From: Tepidaquicella sp964564635
GTDB taxonomy: Bacteria > Bacteroidota > Ignavibacteria > Tepidaquicellales > Tepidaquicellaceae
DNA length: 64,000 nucleotides
Assembly (NCBI GenBank): GCA_964564635.1
Contig: CAZMAR010000005.1
Coordinates: forward strand, 10,848 to 74,847
Direction: 5' to 3'
Positions 53,627 through 63,316 of the stretch are shown here, piece by piece. The notes below the pieces were generated by a model. It was not told the DNA's origin. It ran no database searches and saw nothing but the letters and a program-made list of their open reading frames with translations. How positions within the stretch are numbered: position 1 is the stretch's first letter; every line of letters begins with the position of its first letter. The translations under genes were made by a program, and so were the position numbers.

Positions 53627-55570
53627 TTATTTCAGAAGCATCATTTTCTTTATTGCACTGTAACCATTGCTTTCTAATCTATAGAAATATATTCCACTGG
53701 AAAGATTTGATGCATCGAATTCTACTGTGTAGGTACCAGCATTCTTGACTTCATTAACCAGGGTTGATACTTCTCTACCAAGAATGTCATATACTTTAAG
53801 TGTTACAAGTCCAGATTTTGGTAATGCAAAGGTTATCTTTGTTGTAGGATTAAATGGATTCGGATAGTTTTGAGATAGATTGTAATCCTTTGGTATTTCT
53901 GGATTGACGCTTACATTGGTAATAGTGCATGGATCAACTTGTATCGTGTAAAGCCCTGGGAATGATGTGCTCAATGCCCCTCCCGGGATAAATATTTTTA
54001 TTTTCCCGTTTGGTAATATTATATTAGATACAACAGCCCAGTAGTTTGAAGCTGTACCAGCACCTCTTCCTGTTAAGTAAGTATTAAGCCAACTTCCGGT
54101 TTGTGTGTTGAAAATGTAAATAGTATCATGAGTAGATGGTGCTGGGGTTGTTTCACCAGTTATCAAATAGAACCTGTTATTTACTGCTGTTCCACCTGGT
54201 CGTGATGTGCCTGTTTTACCACCACCGAATGGGACATTTGGTCCGGCAGTCCAGGTTATTGTTGATGCATTTGAGCCTATGGTTCCTATGTATAAATCAT
54301 TTCTGAACGATCCTGAGTAGCCACAGCTAAGATATATTTTCCCGTTCAGAATTGCGCAAGCGGCACTCCTTCTTCCTGCTCCTGATGGTAATGCAGTTGA
54401 GGTTATCCATGTGTTACTTGCAGGTCTATATGCATAAACAGCAGTTGAATATGTTGTCCATCCACCGCACAAAACAAATATTACACTATCTCCCCAATTC
54501 ACAGCATTGTGTCCTGACAATGCTGTTGGTAATGGAGCAATTGAAGTCCATGCCCCTGTTGATGGGTCATATTTCCAGCAGGAAGTTCCGCCAGTGCTAA
54601 CAGAAGTACTTCCACCAATTAAGTATAATGCATTTCCACATTTTGTAAATGTATGACCGGCTTTAGACTCTGGTAATGCAACTCCTGTGCTCCAGGTATT
54701 TGTATTATAATGATATCTTTGCATTATTGTGGAACCTGCTCCTGAAGAAGAACCTCCACAGATATAAACGGTATCTCCCAATAAATCGGAAGCATGTGCA
54801 AAAGCTCCAGATGGATATAATGGCATTGCACCGTAGTTACAAATAGTTGTGGGGTCTTGAATTGTTGGTCCTGTTGCAGTTCTTACGATTGAAATTGCAT
54901 CTATTCCAATATAGTCAGAATTATTTCCATTTGGTCCTCCATTTACAACACAGTACCGGATTGCAAATCTTCCATTTACACTTGTTGTGGGAGCTTTAAA
55001 TCCTGTTAATGTCCAGGCTGTAATACTTGTTTTGAATCTTCCAAGTTCAGTCCAGGTACCTTCCGGAACTGAATCGTTAGCTGAGTACATTACTCTGATA
55101 GAATCAGGCCAGGTACTACCATCTGGAGATCTTGAATAAAAATATAGAGAGTCACCACTTTGTATTCCACCAACCAATCTTGGAAATACAAGCCAGCTAT
55201 CAATATTATTTGCTCCTGTAACGACGTTGTAATTAGCAGCGACATAACCTGTTGGTGGTCCATTGAATGCTGGAAATACAGAAGAATTTCCCTGGAACCA
55301 GGTTGCAGTCAACCCTTGTGGTCCAGTGCCTCTGTAATATGGTAAATATCCTCTTGCTTTTAAAGCATTTGTATCGTTTGCTCCATTCATACTATCTACA
55401 TAAATTACTGTCCCGTATGGAGAGGAATAAGGAGTAGGACTTTGAGTTATATTTTGATTATCTGTTACATTCCCCTTTGAACCATACGGATCTCCAATTA
55501 AAATAAACCCCGTGATAATACTGAAAATTATTAGCAGTATTACTCCGGAGATAGTTAAGGTCTTTTTCAT
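53627..55570 (-). CDS. Secreted T9SS cargo protein with kelch-like propeller
   Basis: 647 aa. After an N-terminal helix (about 7-25) that could be a signal anchor, residues ~50-230 resemble a jelly-roll 'choice-of-anchor' domain (DSWLVFPRLVGGIQSGD..LYFYSRSPDG). Residues ~240-545 contain kelch-type repeats with GG doublets and spaced Tyr/Trp (DTVYICGGSSSGAG, NALYLIGGSTS, YDPSTGAWTSIAPLP, GKIYLSCGY). A complete T9SS type A sorting domain ends it (NYPNPFNPTTKITFALP, VYDILGREVSTLVNE, LSSGIYFYRLES). Strong SD AAGGAGG and a sigma-70-like promoter precede it. A surface or secreted binding protein or galactose-oxidase-like fold is plausible; no copper ligands were assigned. Confidence 0.82.
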   Translation of the reverse strand: MKKTLTISGVILLIIFSIITGFILIGDPYGSKGNVTDNQNITQSPTPYSSPYGTVIYVDSMNGANDTNALKARGYLPYYRGTGPQGLTATWFQGNSSVFPAFNGPPTGYVAANYNVVTGANNIDSWLVFPRLVGGIQSGDSLYFYSRSPDGSTWPDSIRVMYSANDSVPEGTWTELGRFKTSITAWTLTGFKAPTTSVNGRFAIRYCVVNGGPNGNNSDYIGIDAISIVRTATGPTIQDPTTICNYGAMPLYPSGAFAHASDLLGDTVYICGGSSSGAGSTIMQRYHYNTNTWSTGVALPESKAGHTFTKCGNALYLIGGSTSVSTGGTSCWKYDPSTGAWTSIAPLPTALSGHNAVNWGDSVIFVLCGGWTTYSTAVYAYRPASNTWITSTALPSGAGRRSAACAILNGKIYLSCGYSGSFRNDLYIGTIGSNASTITWTAGPNVPFGGGKTGTSRPGGTAVNNRFYLITGETTPAPSTHDTIYIFNTQTGSWLNTYLTGRGAGTASNYWAVVSNIILPNGKIKIFIPGGALSTSFPGLYTIQVDPCTITNVSVNPEIPKDYNLSQNYPNPFNPTTKITFALPKSGLVTLKVYDILGREVSTLVNEVKNAGTYTVEFDASNLSSGIYFYRLESNGYSAIKKMMLLK

Positions 55571-55605
55571 TTTACCTCCTTGTTTTAATGTTTTAATTAT
55601 TTAAT

Positions 55606-55634
55606 ATTCTATATATATTTTTTAAAAAAATCAA
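55606..55634 (-). promoter_or_regulatory. Sigma-70-like promoter for the 53627-55570 gene
   Basis: On the minus strand, TTGATT (55629-55634), a 17-bp spacer and TAGAAT (55606-55611). The ATG lies 36 bp downstream of the -10, preceded by AAGGAGG. Confidence 0.65.
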
Positions 55635-55840
55635 GTGAATTTATTATACTTCTTTTGGAATAATGTTAAAAATAATATGTAGAAAATTTTGTTTTGGAAT
55701 ACTCCTTCATTTTGGTGATGTCCATCTAATTTTTATTTGATATGAAATGATTTTTCAATAAAAGGATAGAGTTAATTTTGTTTATTAATCTTTAATAGAA
55801 TATTGATTTCGATAATAATTATTTGTGAAAAAAAATTGCA

Positions 55841-55869
55841 TTGACAACTAAAAATTAAAAAACTAAAAT
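55841..55869 (+). promoter_or_regulatory. Sigma-70-like promoter for the 55897-58257 gene
   Basis: TTGACA (55841-55846, exact consensus), a 17-bp spacer and TAAAAT (55864-55869). A strong SD (AAGGAGG, from 55885) and the ATG at 55897 follow. It is the best promoter in the window. Confidence 0.75.
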
Positions 55870-55896
55870 ACTAAACAAAATTAAAAGGAGGGCAAA

Positions 55897-58257
55897 ATGA
55901 AGAAAATATTTTTTCTTCTGTTTTTAGTTTTCATTACCTCAGAGGCTGCATTTCCCCAAAGTGATAGTATTGGTGGATGGTCACTGAATTTTAATAATTA
56001 TGCAAGAATCTATTGTGGGGCAATTAATCCTATAAATCAAAATATTATGTATATTGGTGGGCTCGATTCTGGTGTCTACAAAACCACAAATGGTGGATTG
56101 AATTGGTTTGCTGTAAATAATGGATTAACCTACAATAAAGTTCAAGCTATGGATATTTGTAAGGGATCACCTGATATTTTATATGTCGGAACTGATCAGA
56201 ATGGTGGTGCCAACAGTGGAATATATAAAACAACTAACGGTGGAGCAAACTGGTTTTATGTTGGAACAACACTTGCTGATACTTCAAAGGCAATTCAGTC
56301 AATTGCAGTTCATCCAACAAATCCAGATATTGTTTGGATTTGTGTATTTGATGGTTTAAGTCCTTCTACAGTTGGATTATGGAAAACTACCAACGGTGGA
56401 GTCAACTGGTTCCCCGCTAATAATGGAATTGCTTCGGATAATAAAAATATGTTATGTGTTGCTATCAATCCCTTAAATCCAAATATACTTTATGCTGGCA
56501 CATCACTTATTTTACCAGGTAGTACAGGACCATCAAAAATATACAAATCTTATGATGGTGGTTCAAATTGGATTTTATCAAGTAATGGATTGCCAACAGC
56601 AAGTACAGCAAATAATCCAGTTAGAGCAATTAGCATCAGTAATGTTGATACATCAAGAGTGCTCGCTGCACTTTTCGTTAATGATACAACTGGCGGAGTA
56701 TATATATCTACAAATGCTGGGCAAAGTTGGTCTAAAAGGTGGGGATTGCCAAATACTACTGGAACATTATACCGTGCCTGTTTAATAAAACCAGGAAGTG
56801 CTTCTGAAATGTATGTGGGGCTTGACCAGAGTTCCGCAACAACTCCAAGAGGGGTTTATCGTTCTACTGATGGGGGTAACACCTGGTCTGATTTCAGTGG
56901 AGGGGCACTTTTAAATACTTATACCGTTAGATTGCTTATGTTTAAAACAACCGGTAATCCAACATTGTATGCAGGGGCTGCTCATTCTACTTTAACTAAT
57001 GGGAGAGGTATATTTGAATATAGCTGGCTTGCTCCACCACCGATTGGATGGATTGAACAGGTCTCACCAGTTACCTCTGTATTGAATTCTGTTTCCACAG
57101 TAGATATGAATGTTGGGTGGGCTACTGGTTATTCCGGAGTGGTTCTTAGGACTACAAATGGTGGGAATAACTGGGTTAATGTTGGAGGTGGTGCAATAGG
57201 AACAAATAACTGCCACAATATTTGTGGTATTGATGCAAATACTGCCCTGGTTGCTTGCAATCCTTCCACGGGTGGGTATATATATAGAACTTCTAACGGT
57301 GGAGCGAACTGGATTGAAGTATTTAATCAACCAGGTGGATTTATTAATCATATTGCACGAACTGGATTAACTACATTATATATGTATGGGGATCCTGTAG
57401 GTGGAAGGTGGACTTTGTTTAAGTCAACAAATAATGGTATTACTTGGGATTCTTCCGGTTTATATTTACCACAGGCAGGCTCTGAAGCAGGATGGAATAA
57501 TGCTATGTTTGTTATGGGAAACAGAATCTGGTTCGGGACTAATAATACGAGAGTGTATTATAGTACAAACTACGGGCAGAGTTGGTCTTATTCAACCACT
57601 ACAGGTAGTGCAAATTCATATAGTGTTGCTTTTTGGAATAATGTTGGATTTACAGGACAAACAACAGTATTAAAATCTACTGACTTTGGTCTAAACTGGA
57701 CGACCTTTACTGCGCCGGGGTCAGGAACTGCATACTCTTTTGTTTCTGCTTTATCCAGGTTCTGGTATGCGAGAGGTTCCGCTATTTATATCTCTACTGA
57801 TAACGGTTCTTCGTTCAATGTTGATTACACTGCGCCTGCCGGAACTGTATACCATATAAGTATGTGGTGGAATGCTTCTGTTAATCCTGGCTTTATGCAA
57901 TGGTATGGATATGCCGTAAGAAGCAATGGCGGTATTTCAAGATATTATAATGAAATTATAACAGAAGCAAAGCCGATTGCAAATGAAATTCCTAAGAATT
58001 TCAAACTTTATCAAAACTATCCGAATCCATTTAATCCAATTACAAAAATTGATTATGCTGTTTCAACCCCTGGCTTTGTTTCAATAAAAGTTTTTGACTT
58101 ACTTGGTAGGGAAGTTGCTACTGTTGTAAATGAATATAAAGATGCAGGGTTTTATACTGTTACCTTTGATGGTGCTCAACTTTCAAGCGGTGTCTATTTC
58201 TACAAAATGGAAACTGAAAACTTTTCTGATACAAAGCGAATGGTGATTGTTAAATAA
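55897..58257 (+). CDS. Secreted T9SS cargo protein with multiple Asp-box propeller repeats
   Basis: 786 aa. A signal peptide ends near AAFPQ-SD. At least eleven Asp-box-like turns of the form Y-K-T-T-N-G-G-x-N-W are spread over residues ~60-650 (for example YKTTNGGLNWF, WKTTNGGVNWF, YRSTDGGNTWS, YYSTNYGQSWS, LKSTDFGLNWT). This indicates two sortilin/xyloglucanase-like propellers. The T9SS sorting domain closes the protein (NYPNPFNPITKIDYAVS, VFDLLGREVATVVNE, LSSGVYFYKMET). No glycosidase acids can be named. It is divergent from the kelch cargo gene, with its own promoter, SD and terminator, so it is a self-contained transcription unit, likely highly expressed. Confidence 0.83.
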   Translation: MKKIFFLLFLVFITSEAAFPQSDSIGGWSLNFNNYARIYCGAINPINQNIMYIGGLDSGVYKTTNGGLNWFAVNNGLTYNKVQAMDICKGSPDILYVGTDQNGGANSGIYKTTNGGANWFYVGTTLADTSKAIQSIAVHPTNPDIVWICVFDGLSPSTVGLWKTTNGGVNWFPANNGIASDNKNMLCVAINPLNPNILYAGTSLILPGSTGPSKIYKSYDGGSNWILSSNGLPTASTANNPVRAISISNVDTSRVLAALFVNDTTGGVYISTNAGQSWSKRWGLPNTTGTLYRACLIKPGSASEMYVGLDQSSATTPRGVYRSTDGGNTWSDFSGGALLNTYTVRLLMFKTTGNPTLYAGAAHSTLTNGRGIFEYSWLAPPPIGWIEQVSPVTSVLNSVSTVDMNVGWATGYSGVVLRTTNGGNNWVNVGGGAIGTNNCHNICGIDANTALVACNPSTGGYIYRTSNGGANWIEVFNQPGGFINHIARTGLTTLYMYGDPVGGRWTLFKSTNNGITWDSSGLYLPQAGSEAGWNNAMFVMGNRIWFGTNNTRVYYSTNYGQSWSYSTTTGSANSYSVAFWNNVGFTGQTTVLKSTDFGLNWTTFTAPGSGTAYSFVSALSRFWYARGSAIYISTDNGSSFNVDYTAPAGTVYHISMWWNASVNPGFMQWYGYAVRSNGGISRYYNEIITEAKPIANEIPKNFKLYQNYPNPFNPITKIDYAVSTPGFVSIKVFDLLGREVATVVNEYKDAGFYTVTFDGAQLSSGVYFYKMETENFSDTKRMVIVK

Positions 58258-58281
58258 TAGAACTGTAAATATTTTTTAATT

Positions 58282-58322
58282 AAACGGAATTGCTAATTTA
58301 CTTTTAGCAATTCCGTTTTTTA
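58282..58322 (+). terminator. Rho-independent terminator of the 55897 gene
   Basis: Perfect 15-bp stem (58282-58296 / 58304-58318; core CGGAATTGCTAA) with a 7-nt loop and a T-run to about 58321. It starts 25 bp after the stop. Confidence 0.9.
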
Positions 58323-58449
58323 TTATTATTTTAGTATTTATAATTGACTGTATAAAAAAATATTCATAATTTAAAGTAATTTGAAACACTAAGTTAAATG
58401 TTTATTTATTGATTAGATGGTTATTAAATAAAACACCAGTATTATTTAA

Positions 58450-59841
58450 ATGTTAAATCTAATCCCATCTTACACATATAATGTTGAACAGTTATTAACA
58501 TTAATAACGAAGAGAAATAATTGGCTGATTAGATTACGCTATCTGGCTTTTTGTGCTTTGATTGTGTTTATTTTATTTTCAATTTTTGGCCTCAAAATTA
58601 ATTATACGAAAACTCAAGTTTATGCATTAATTATTATTGCATTTTCTATTCTTATATTTAACATAATATTTAATTTATTTATTAAGTCAGATTTTATAAA
58701 GAACTCAGCTGATGCTTTTAACCCGCTTCATTTTGCTTTAATTCAGATTATTTCTGATATAATTGTTCTTTGTGTTCTTACATATTTTACTGGTGGAGTT
58801 GAAAGTCCCTTCTATATTTTCTTTGTGTTTCATATGATTATAGGTAGTCTTATTCTTCCAGGTTATGTGGTCTATTCAATTGCTACTTTTGTAGTTTTAT
58901 TTTTTTTCTTTGCTTCTTTTCTTGAATATTTCGGTTTAATTACACACCATTCTCTTGATGTAATTTTTACTTTCCCTTTATATAATAATCCAAATTATAT
59001 AATTCTCTTTGGATTAACCTTTGGTTTAATGATGTTTGTAAGTGTATTACTTACAAATTCTATGGCAAGGTCTTTATATACGCGAGAGCAAGAATTACAA
59101 ACTGCACTGGAAGAATTAGAAAAAGCAGAACTAACCAAACAAAAATATACAATGGGAATTGTCCATGAAATAAAATCTCCCATTGCCGTTGTTCAATCCT
59201 ACCTCGATTTAATATTGCAAAATTATCTTGGTCCAATTTCTCCTGCTATAGAAGAAAAACTTTCAAGAGCAAGAGTTAGAACAGATGAAGCAATTCAGAT
59301 AATTAACGATGTAATTAACATTTCAAAATTGAGGATACAATCTGAAATTAAAAAAGAAGAAGTGAATTTATTTTTACTGTTAAAAAAAATTGTTGACAAA
59401 AGAAAACCGCAATGCGATTATTCAAACATAAAAATTCATCTATACAAAATTCACAATAAAGAAGTAATAATAAAAGGAGATGCTCAATTACTTGAGCTTG
59501 CTTTTTCTAATTTAGTAAGCAATGCTATTAAATATAATACGTCAGGTGGGCTAATAGAAGTAGTTATTGATGATTTAGTTAAAGAAAATTTCGTTATGGT
59601 TGAGGTATGCGATAATGGTATTGGTATCCCTGAAAGCGAAAAAGATAAACTATTTACTGAGTTCTTCCGGGCAACAAATGTAAAACAAAAAGGTTATGAA
59701 GGTACCGGATTAGGGCTTTCTGTGGTAAAACAGGTTGTTGAACATCATAAAGGAGAAATAACTTTTGAGAGCCCCTCAAGGCTTGCAAGTGAAAAAAGAA
59801 GAGGAACAAGTTTTAAAGTCTTTTTACCATTGGATAAATAA
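58450..59841 (+). CDS. Membrane sensor histidine kinase (six-TM sensor)
   Basis: 463 aa. Six hydrophobic helices in residues ~30-210 form a membrane-embedded sensor (with ILTYFTGGVESPFYIFFVF, typical of the MASE-like/6TM kinases of this group), followed by a short coiled linker. HisKA phospho-acceptor is H239 in GIVHEIKSPIAVVQ. HATPase motifs are N-box ALSNLVSNAIKYN (about 350-365), G1 EVCDNGIGIPESE and G2 YEGTGLGLSVVK. There is no PAS or HAMP domain. It is followed 31 bp later by a second kinase and then a response regulator, so all three are probably one signalling operon. The stimulus is unknown. Confidence 0.9.
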   Translation: MLNLIPSYTYNVEQLLTLITKRNNWLIRLRYLAFCALIVFILFSIFGLKINYTKTQVYALIIIAFSILIFNIIFNLFIKSDFIKNSADAFNPLHFALIQIISDIIVLCVLTYFTGGVESPFYIFFVFHMIIGSLILPGYVVYSIATFVVLFFFFASFLEYFGLITHHSLDVIFTFPLYNNPNYIILFGLTFGLMMFVSVLLTNSMARSLYTREQELQTALEELEKAELTKQKYTMGIVHEIKSPIAVVQSYLDLILQNYLGPISPAIEEKLSRARVRTDEAIQIINDVINISKLRIQSEIKKEEVNLFLLLKKIVDKRKPQCDYSNIKIHLYKIHNKEVIIKGDAQLLELAFSNLVSNAIKYNTSGGLIEVVIDDLVKENFVMVEVCDNGIGIPESEKDKLFTEFFRATNVKQKGYEGTGLGLSVVKQVVEHHKGEITFESPSRLASEKRRGTSFKVFLPLDK

Positions 59842-59872
59842 TTAAAAGTTTTTATAACATAATTTTAGGTTT

Positions 59873-61876
59873 ATGAAAAATATAAAAAAATTAGAAAGAA
59901 AATTTGTTAGAAGTATCCAGTCTTTTTTAATTGTATATTTTACGATTGCTGTGCTGATGCCAACGATTATTTTAAGTGTGCTTGGTACTTATATTATTTA
60001 CAGGCAGGTTATTAACCGGGCAGAAGTAAAAACACTTTCAGATTTAAATTCCGCTAAAGAAATTTACAAAAACACTATTTCACACTTAGAAACTGTTGCA
60101 AGGCTTACTTCGGTAAGAAGTTTTATTATCAATTCTATTTTAGAGAGAGATATTGATACTCTACAATACGATTTGCAACAAACTTTATATAATGAAAGGC
60201 TGGATATTTTTACACTTGTGGATAGTAAAGGTATTGTGATTTGCAGAGCGAGGAATGCATTTAGTCGAGGAGATACAATAATAAATAATGAATGTATTCA
60301 AAAAGTGATTTCAACAAAACAAATTTATTCAGGTACAGAAATAGTTAGTGCTAAAGACCTTGAAAAAGAATCTTATGAATTAATGGAAAGAGCCGCAATT
60401 CAATTGATAAAAACTCCAAAATCCAGACCTGTTCAAGAAAATATTGAAACAAATGGACTGATGCTTAAATCCGCTGTTCCTATTCTTGATAAGAAAGGAA
60501 ATCTTATTGCTGTTCTTATTGCAGGTAAATTACTTAATAGAAATTATGATATTGTTACAAGAATAAAAGATGTAGTGCATGAGAGAGAAATTTATAAAGG
60601 GAAAGAAATTGGTACATCAACTATTTTTTTAAATGATGTAAGAATTTCTACAAATGTTAAAAATAAAGATGGTACTTATGCTATTGGTACACTTGTTTCT
60701 GAGGAAGTATATAACAAAGTTATTTTAAAGGGAGAAAGGTGGATTGGAGAAGCTTTTGTTGTTAATGATTGGTATATTGGGGCTTATGACCCGATAAGGG
60801 ATTTTAAAGGAAATGTTATTGGAATGCTCTATGTGGGGTTATTAAAAGAACCCTTTGAAGATATTATGTGGAGTACAGTATTAATATTTATAGGGATTGG
60901 ATTGGGTGCAACTCTTATTATTTTCTTTGTTGCTGTTTTCCTATCTAAAAGAATTAGCGCTCCGTTAAGGAAGCTTGAAGAAGTTGCAAAGAAAATTACC
61001 GAGGGGGATATAAAACAAGAATTCACAATTAAAAATGCCCCCCGAGAAGTAGAAAATCTTGCTAATGCGCTTGACCATATGGCAAAAGAATTAGAAAAAG
61101 AGAAACAGGAGCTGGAAGCATGGGCAGATAAATTAGAATTAAAAGTACAGGAAAGAACGGCAGAATTAAAGAAAATTCACGGACAATTATTCCGGTCTGA
61201 AAAACTTGCTTCAATTGGTAAACTTGCTGCAGGAGTTGCTCACGAGATAAATAATCCCCTGACAGGTGTATTAACTAATGCAAGTCTTCTTATGGAGGAC
61301 TTACCTGAAGGTGATCCTAAAAGAGAAGATGTGAAAGTAATTGTAAATGAAACCATAAGATGCAGGGAAATAGTAAAAAGGTTGCTTGATTTTGCAAGAC
61401 AAACAAAACCTCAGAAGAAACTTATTAATGTCAATTCATTAATCGAAAATATTATTCTCCTTGTTAGAAATCAAACTTCGTTTAGAAATATTACAATAGA
61501 GAAAGATTTAGAAGCCAGTCTACCTGAAATTATGGCTGATGGAGACCAGATACAGCAGGTGATTATCAATTTTATTCTTAACGCTGCTGACGCTATGCCT
61601 AAAGGTGGAACTTTGAAAGTATCATCAAGATTGTTGGAGAATAATGAATTTATAGAACTGAAATTTGCTGATACAGGTATTGGAATATCAGAAGAGAATA
61701 GGAATAGAATCTTCGACCCATTTTTCACCACTAAAGAAAATGGTACAGGTCTTGGATTATCTATTAGTTATGGAATTATTGAGCAGCATGGAGGCACGAT
61801 TTATGTTGAGAGCGAGATCGGAAAAGGTACTACTTTTACTGTTCAACTACCAATTAAATCACCTTTTGAAGAATAA
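59873..61876 (+). CDS. Sensor histidine kinase with cache-type periplasmic domain and HAMP
   Basis: 667 aa. TM1 (about 20-45) and TM2 (about 330-355) bracket a periplasmic sensor of about 285 residues with a GKLLNRNYDIVTRIKD and GAYDPIRDFKGNVIGMLYVG pattern, as in Cache/sCache ligand-binding domains. HAMP follows TM2 (RISAPLRKLEEVAKKITEGD), then a coiled coil (about 400-437). HisKA H457 lies in GVAHEINNPLTGV; HATPase has the N-box VIINFILNAADAM, FADTGIGIS and GTGLGLSISYGIIEQHGG. The class (NtrB/AtoS-like H-box) suits a sigma-54 response regulator partner, which is encoded 12 bp downstream. Probably senses a small molecule in the periplasm. Confidence 0.93.
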   Translation: MKNIKKLERKFVRSIQSFLIVYFTIAVLMPTIILSVLGTYIIYRQVINRAEVKTLSDLNSAKEIYKNTISHLETVARLTSVRSFIINSILERDIDTLQYDLQQTLYNERLDIFTLVDSKGIVICRARNAFSRGDTIINNECIQKVISTKQIYSGTEIVSAKDLEKESYELMERAAIQLIKTPKSRPVQENIETNGLMLKSAVPILDKKGNLIAVLIAGKLLNRNYDIVTRIKDVVHEREIYKGKEIGTSTIFLNDVRISTNVKNKDGTYAIGTLVSEEVYNKVILKGERWIGEAFVVNDWYIGAYDPIRDFKGNVIGMLYVGLLKEPFEDIMWSTVLIFIGIGLGATLIIFFVAVFLSKRISAPLRKLEEVAKKITEGDIKQEFTIKNAPREVENLANALDHMAKELEKEKQELEAWADKLELKVQERTAELKKIHGQLFRSEKLASIGKLAAGVAHEINNPLTGVLTNASLLMEDLPEGDPKREDVKVIVNETIRCREIVKRLLDFARQTKPQKKLINVNSLIENIILLVRNQTSFRNITIEKDLEASLPEIMADGDQIQQVIINFILNAADAMPKGGTLKVSSRLLENNEFIELKFADTGIGISEENRNRIFDPFFTTKENGTGLGLSISYGIIEQHGGTIYVESEIGKGTTFTVQLPIKSPFEE

Positions 61877-61888
61877 AAAAATTTCAAT

Positions 61889-63316
61889 ATGCAAGCAAAT
61901 ATTTTAATAATTGATGATGAATTAGTTGTATGTCAAAGTTGTGAAAAGATTTTTCTTAGAGCAGGTCATAATGTAAAATATACTACCAGTGGAAAGCAGG
62001 CATTACTAATGCTTGAGCAAGAAGAATTTGATGTTGTGTTTACAGATTTAAAAATGATTGATATTGGAGGGATGGAAATTTTACAAACTGTAAAAACAAA
62101 GTATCCCGATATTGTTGTTGTGGTTATTACAGGATATGCAACTATTGCTTCAGCAGTTGAAACAATGAGATATGGAGCATTTGACTATTTACCAAAACCT
62201 TTTACACCTGCAGAATTGCTTGCTGTTTTAAATAAAGCATTGGAGAAGAGAAGGCTAATAAAAATTACAAAGAGCGAATTTAAATATGTTGATTCTTCAG
62301 GATTTGAAGGAATAATCGGTAAATCTCCTAAAATGATTGAGGTTTATAATTTAATTGATAAAGTAGCACAAACTGATAGTACTGTTTTAATTCTTGGAGA
62401 AAGTGGTACTGGTAAGGATTTAATTGCGAGAGCAATTCACAATCGCAGTAAAAGAAAAAACTATAAATTTTTTGCTGTTGATGTTTCAACTCTTTCCAGT
62501 AGTTTAATCGAGAGCGAACTTTTTGGATATGTTAAAGGTGCCTTTACTGGGGCTAATACTGATAAACAAGGTGTGTTTGAAGTTGCTGATAAAGGAACAA
62601 TTTTTCTTGATGAAATTGGAAACTTATCACTTGATATTCAGGCAAGATTGCTAAGAGTTTTGCAAGAAAAAGAATTTTTACCGGTTGGAAGTACCGTTGT
62701 AAAAAAGGTTGATGTAAGGTTAATTTTTGCTACTAATCAAAATCTTAAAAAACTTGTTGAACAGAATAAATTCAGAGAAGATTTATATTACAGATTAAAT
62801 GTTTTTCCTATTTTATTACCCCCGTTGCGTGAAAGAAAAGATGATATACCCGAACTGGTTAAGCACTTTATAAAAAAGTATTCTGAGAAGTTCAATAGAG
62901 AAGAACCTGCAATTGATGTTGACGCTATGCAAATGCTACAAAATTATCATTGGCCTGGTAATGTAAGAGAACTGGAACATACAATTGAAAGACTTATGAT
63001 TATTGTTGAGGGTAAAGAAATTACCCCTATTCATATATCAAGTATATTGTATAAGACTGAAACTCAGAAAAAGTTTCATATTCCAAAAGATGTATATGAA
63101 TTAAATGATTTAAAAAGACAAATAAGGGAAACTTCTATACACGAAATAGAAAAACTATTCCTGCTTGAAGCCCTAACAAGGAATAATTGGAATATATCTA
63201 AAGCTGCCCTGGATGTTAGTATGCAAAGACCAAACTTTCAAGCTCTTATGAAAAAATATGGTATAAAAAAACCAGGAAAAAATGTTGATGGAGAAGAAGA
63301 TGATTCAGAAGAATAA
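61889..63316 (+). CDS. Sigma-54-dependent response regulator (NtrC/AtoC family)
   Basis: 475 aa. Receiver domain 1-120 with phospho-acceptor D53 (VVFTDLKM) and the acidic pair D9/D10. The sigma-54 interaction AAA+ domain (about 140-370) has Walker A GESGTGKD (170-177) and the sigma-54 contact loop GAFTGA (217-222). Walker B is TIFLDEIGNLS (about 237-247), with an R-finger region in VRELEHTIERLM. The C-terminal Fis-type HTH is LTRNNWNISKAALDVSMQRP. It activates sigma-54 RNA polymerase in response to the upstream kinases; target genes are unknown. A near -24/-12 element lies just downstream of its stop. Confidence 0.95.
   Translation: MQANILIIDDELVVCQSCEKIFLRAGHNVKYTTSGKQALLMLEQEEFDVVFTDLKMIDIGGMEILQTVKTKYPDIVVVVITGYATIASAVETMRYGAFDYLPKPFTPAELLAVLNKALEKRRLIKITKSEFKYVDSSGFEGIIGKSPKMIEVYNLIDKVAQTDSTVLILGESGTGKDLIARAIHNRSKRKNYKFFAVDVSTLSSSLIESELFGYVKGAFTGANTDKQGVFEVADKGTIFLDEIGNLSLDIQARLLRVLQEKEFLPVGSTVVKKVDVRLIFATNQNLKKLVEQNKFREDLYYRLNVFPILLPPLRERKDDIPELVKHFIKKYSEKFNREEPAIDVDAMQMLQNYHWPGNVRELEHTIERLMIIVEGKEITPIHISSILYKTETQKKFHIPKDVYELNDLKRQIRETSIHEIEKLFLLEALTRNNWNISKAALDVSMQRPNFQALMKKYGIKKPGKNVDGEEDDSEE

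Larger units (their letters stand above)
55571..55896. other. 326-bp divergent promoter region
   Basis: Lies between two divergent T9SS cargo genes and carries the two promoters listed separately (minus 55606-55634, plus 55841-55869). The middle part shows no ORF or conserved structure. Confidence 0.6.

Noticed and set aside
56497..56512. TGGCAC word resembling a sigma-54 -24 element
   Set aside because: Lies inside the 55897 gene and has no TTGC at -12 spacing.
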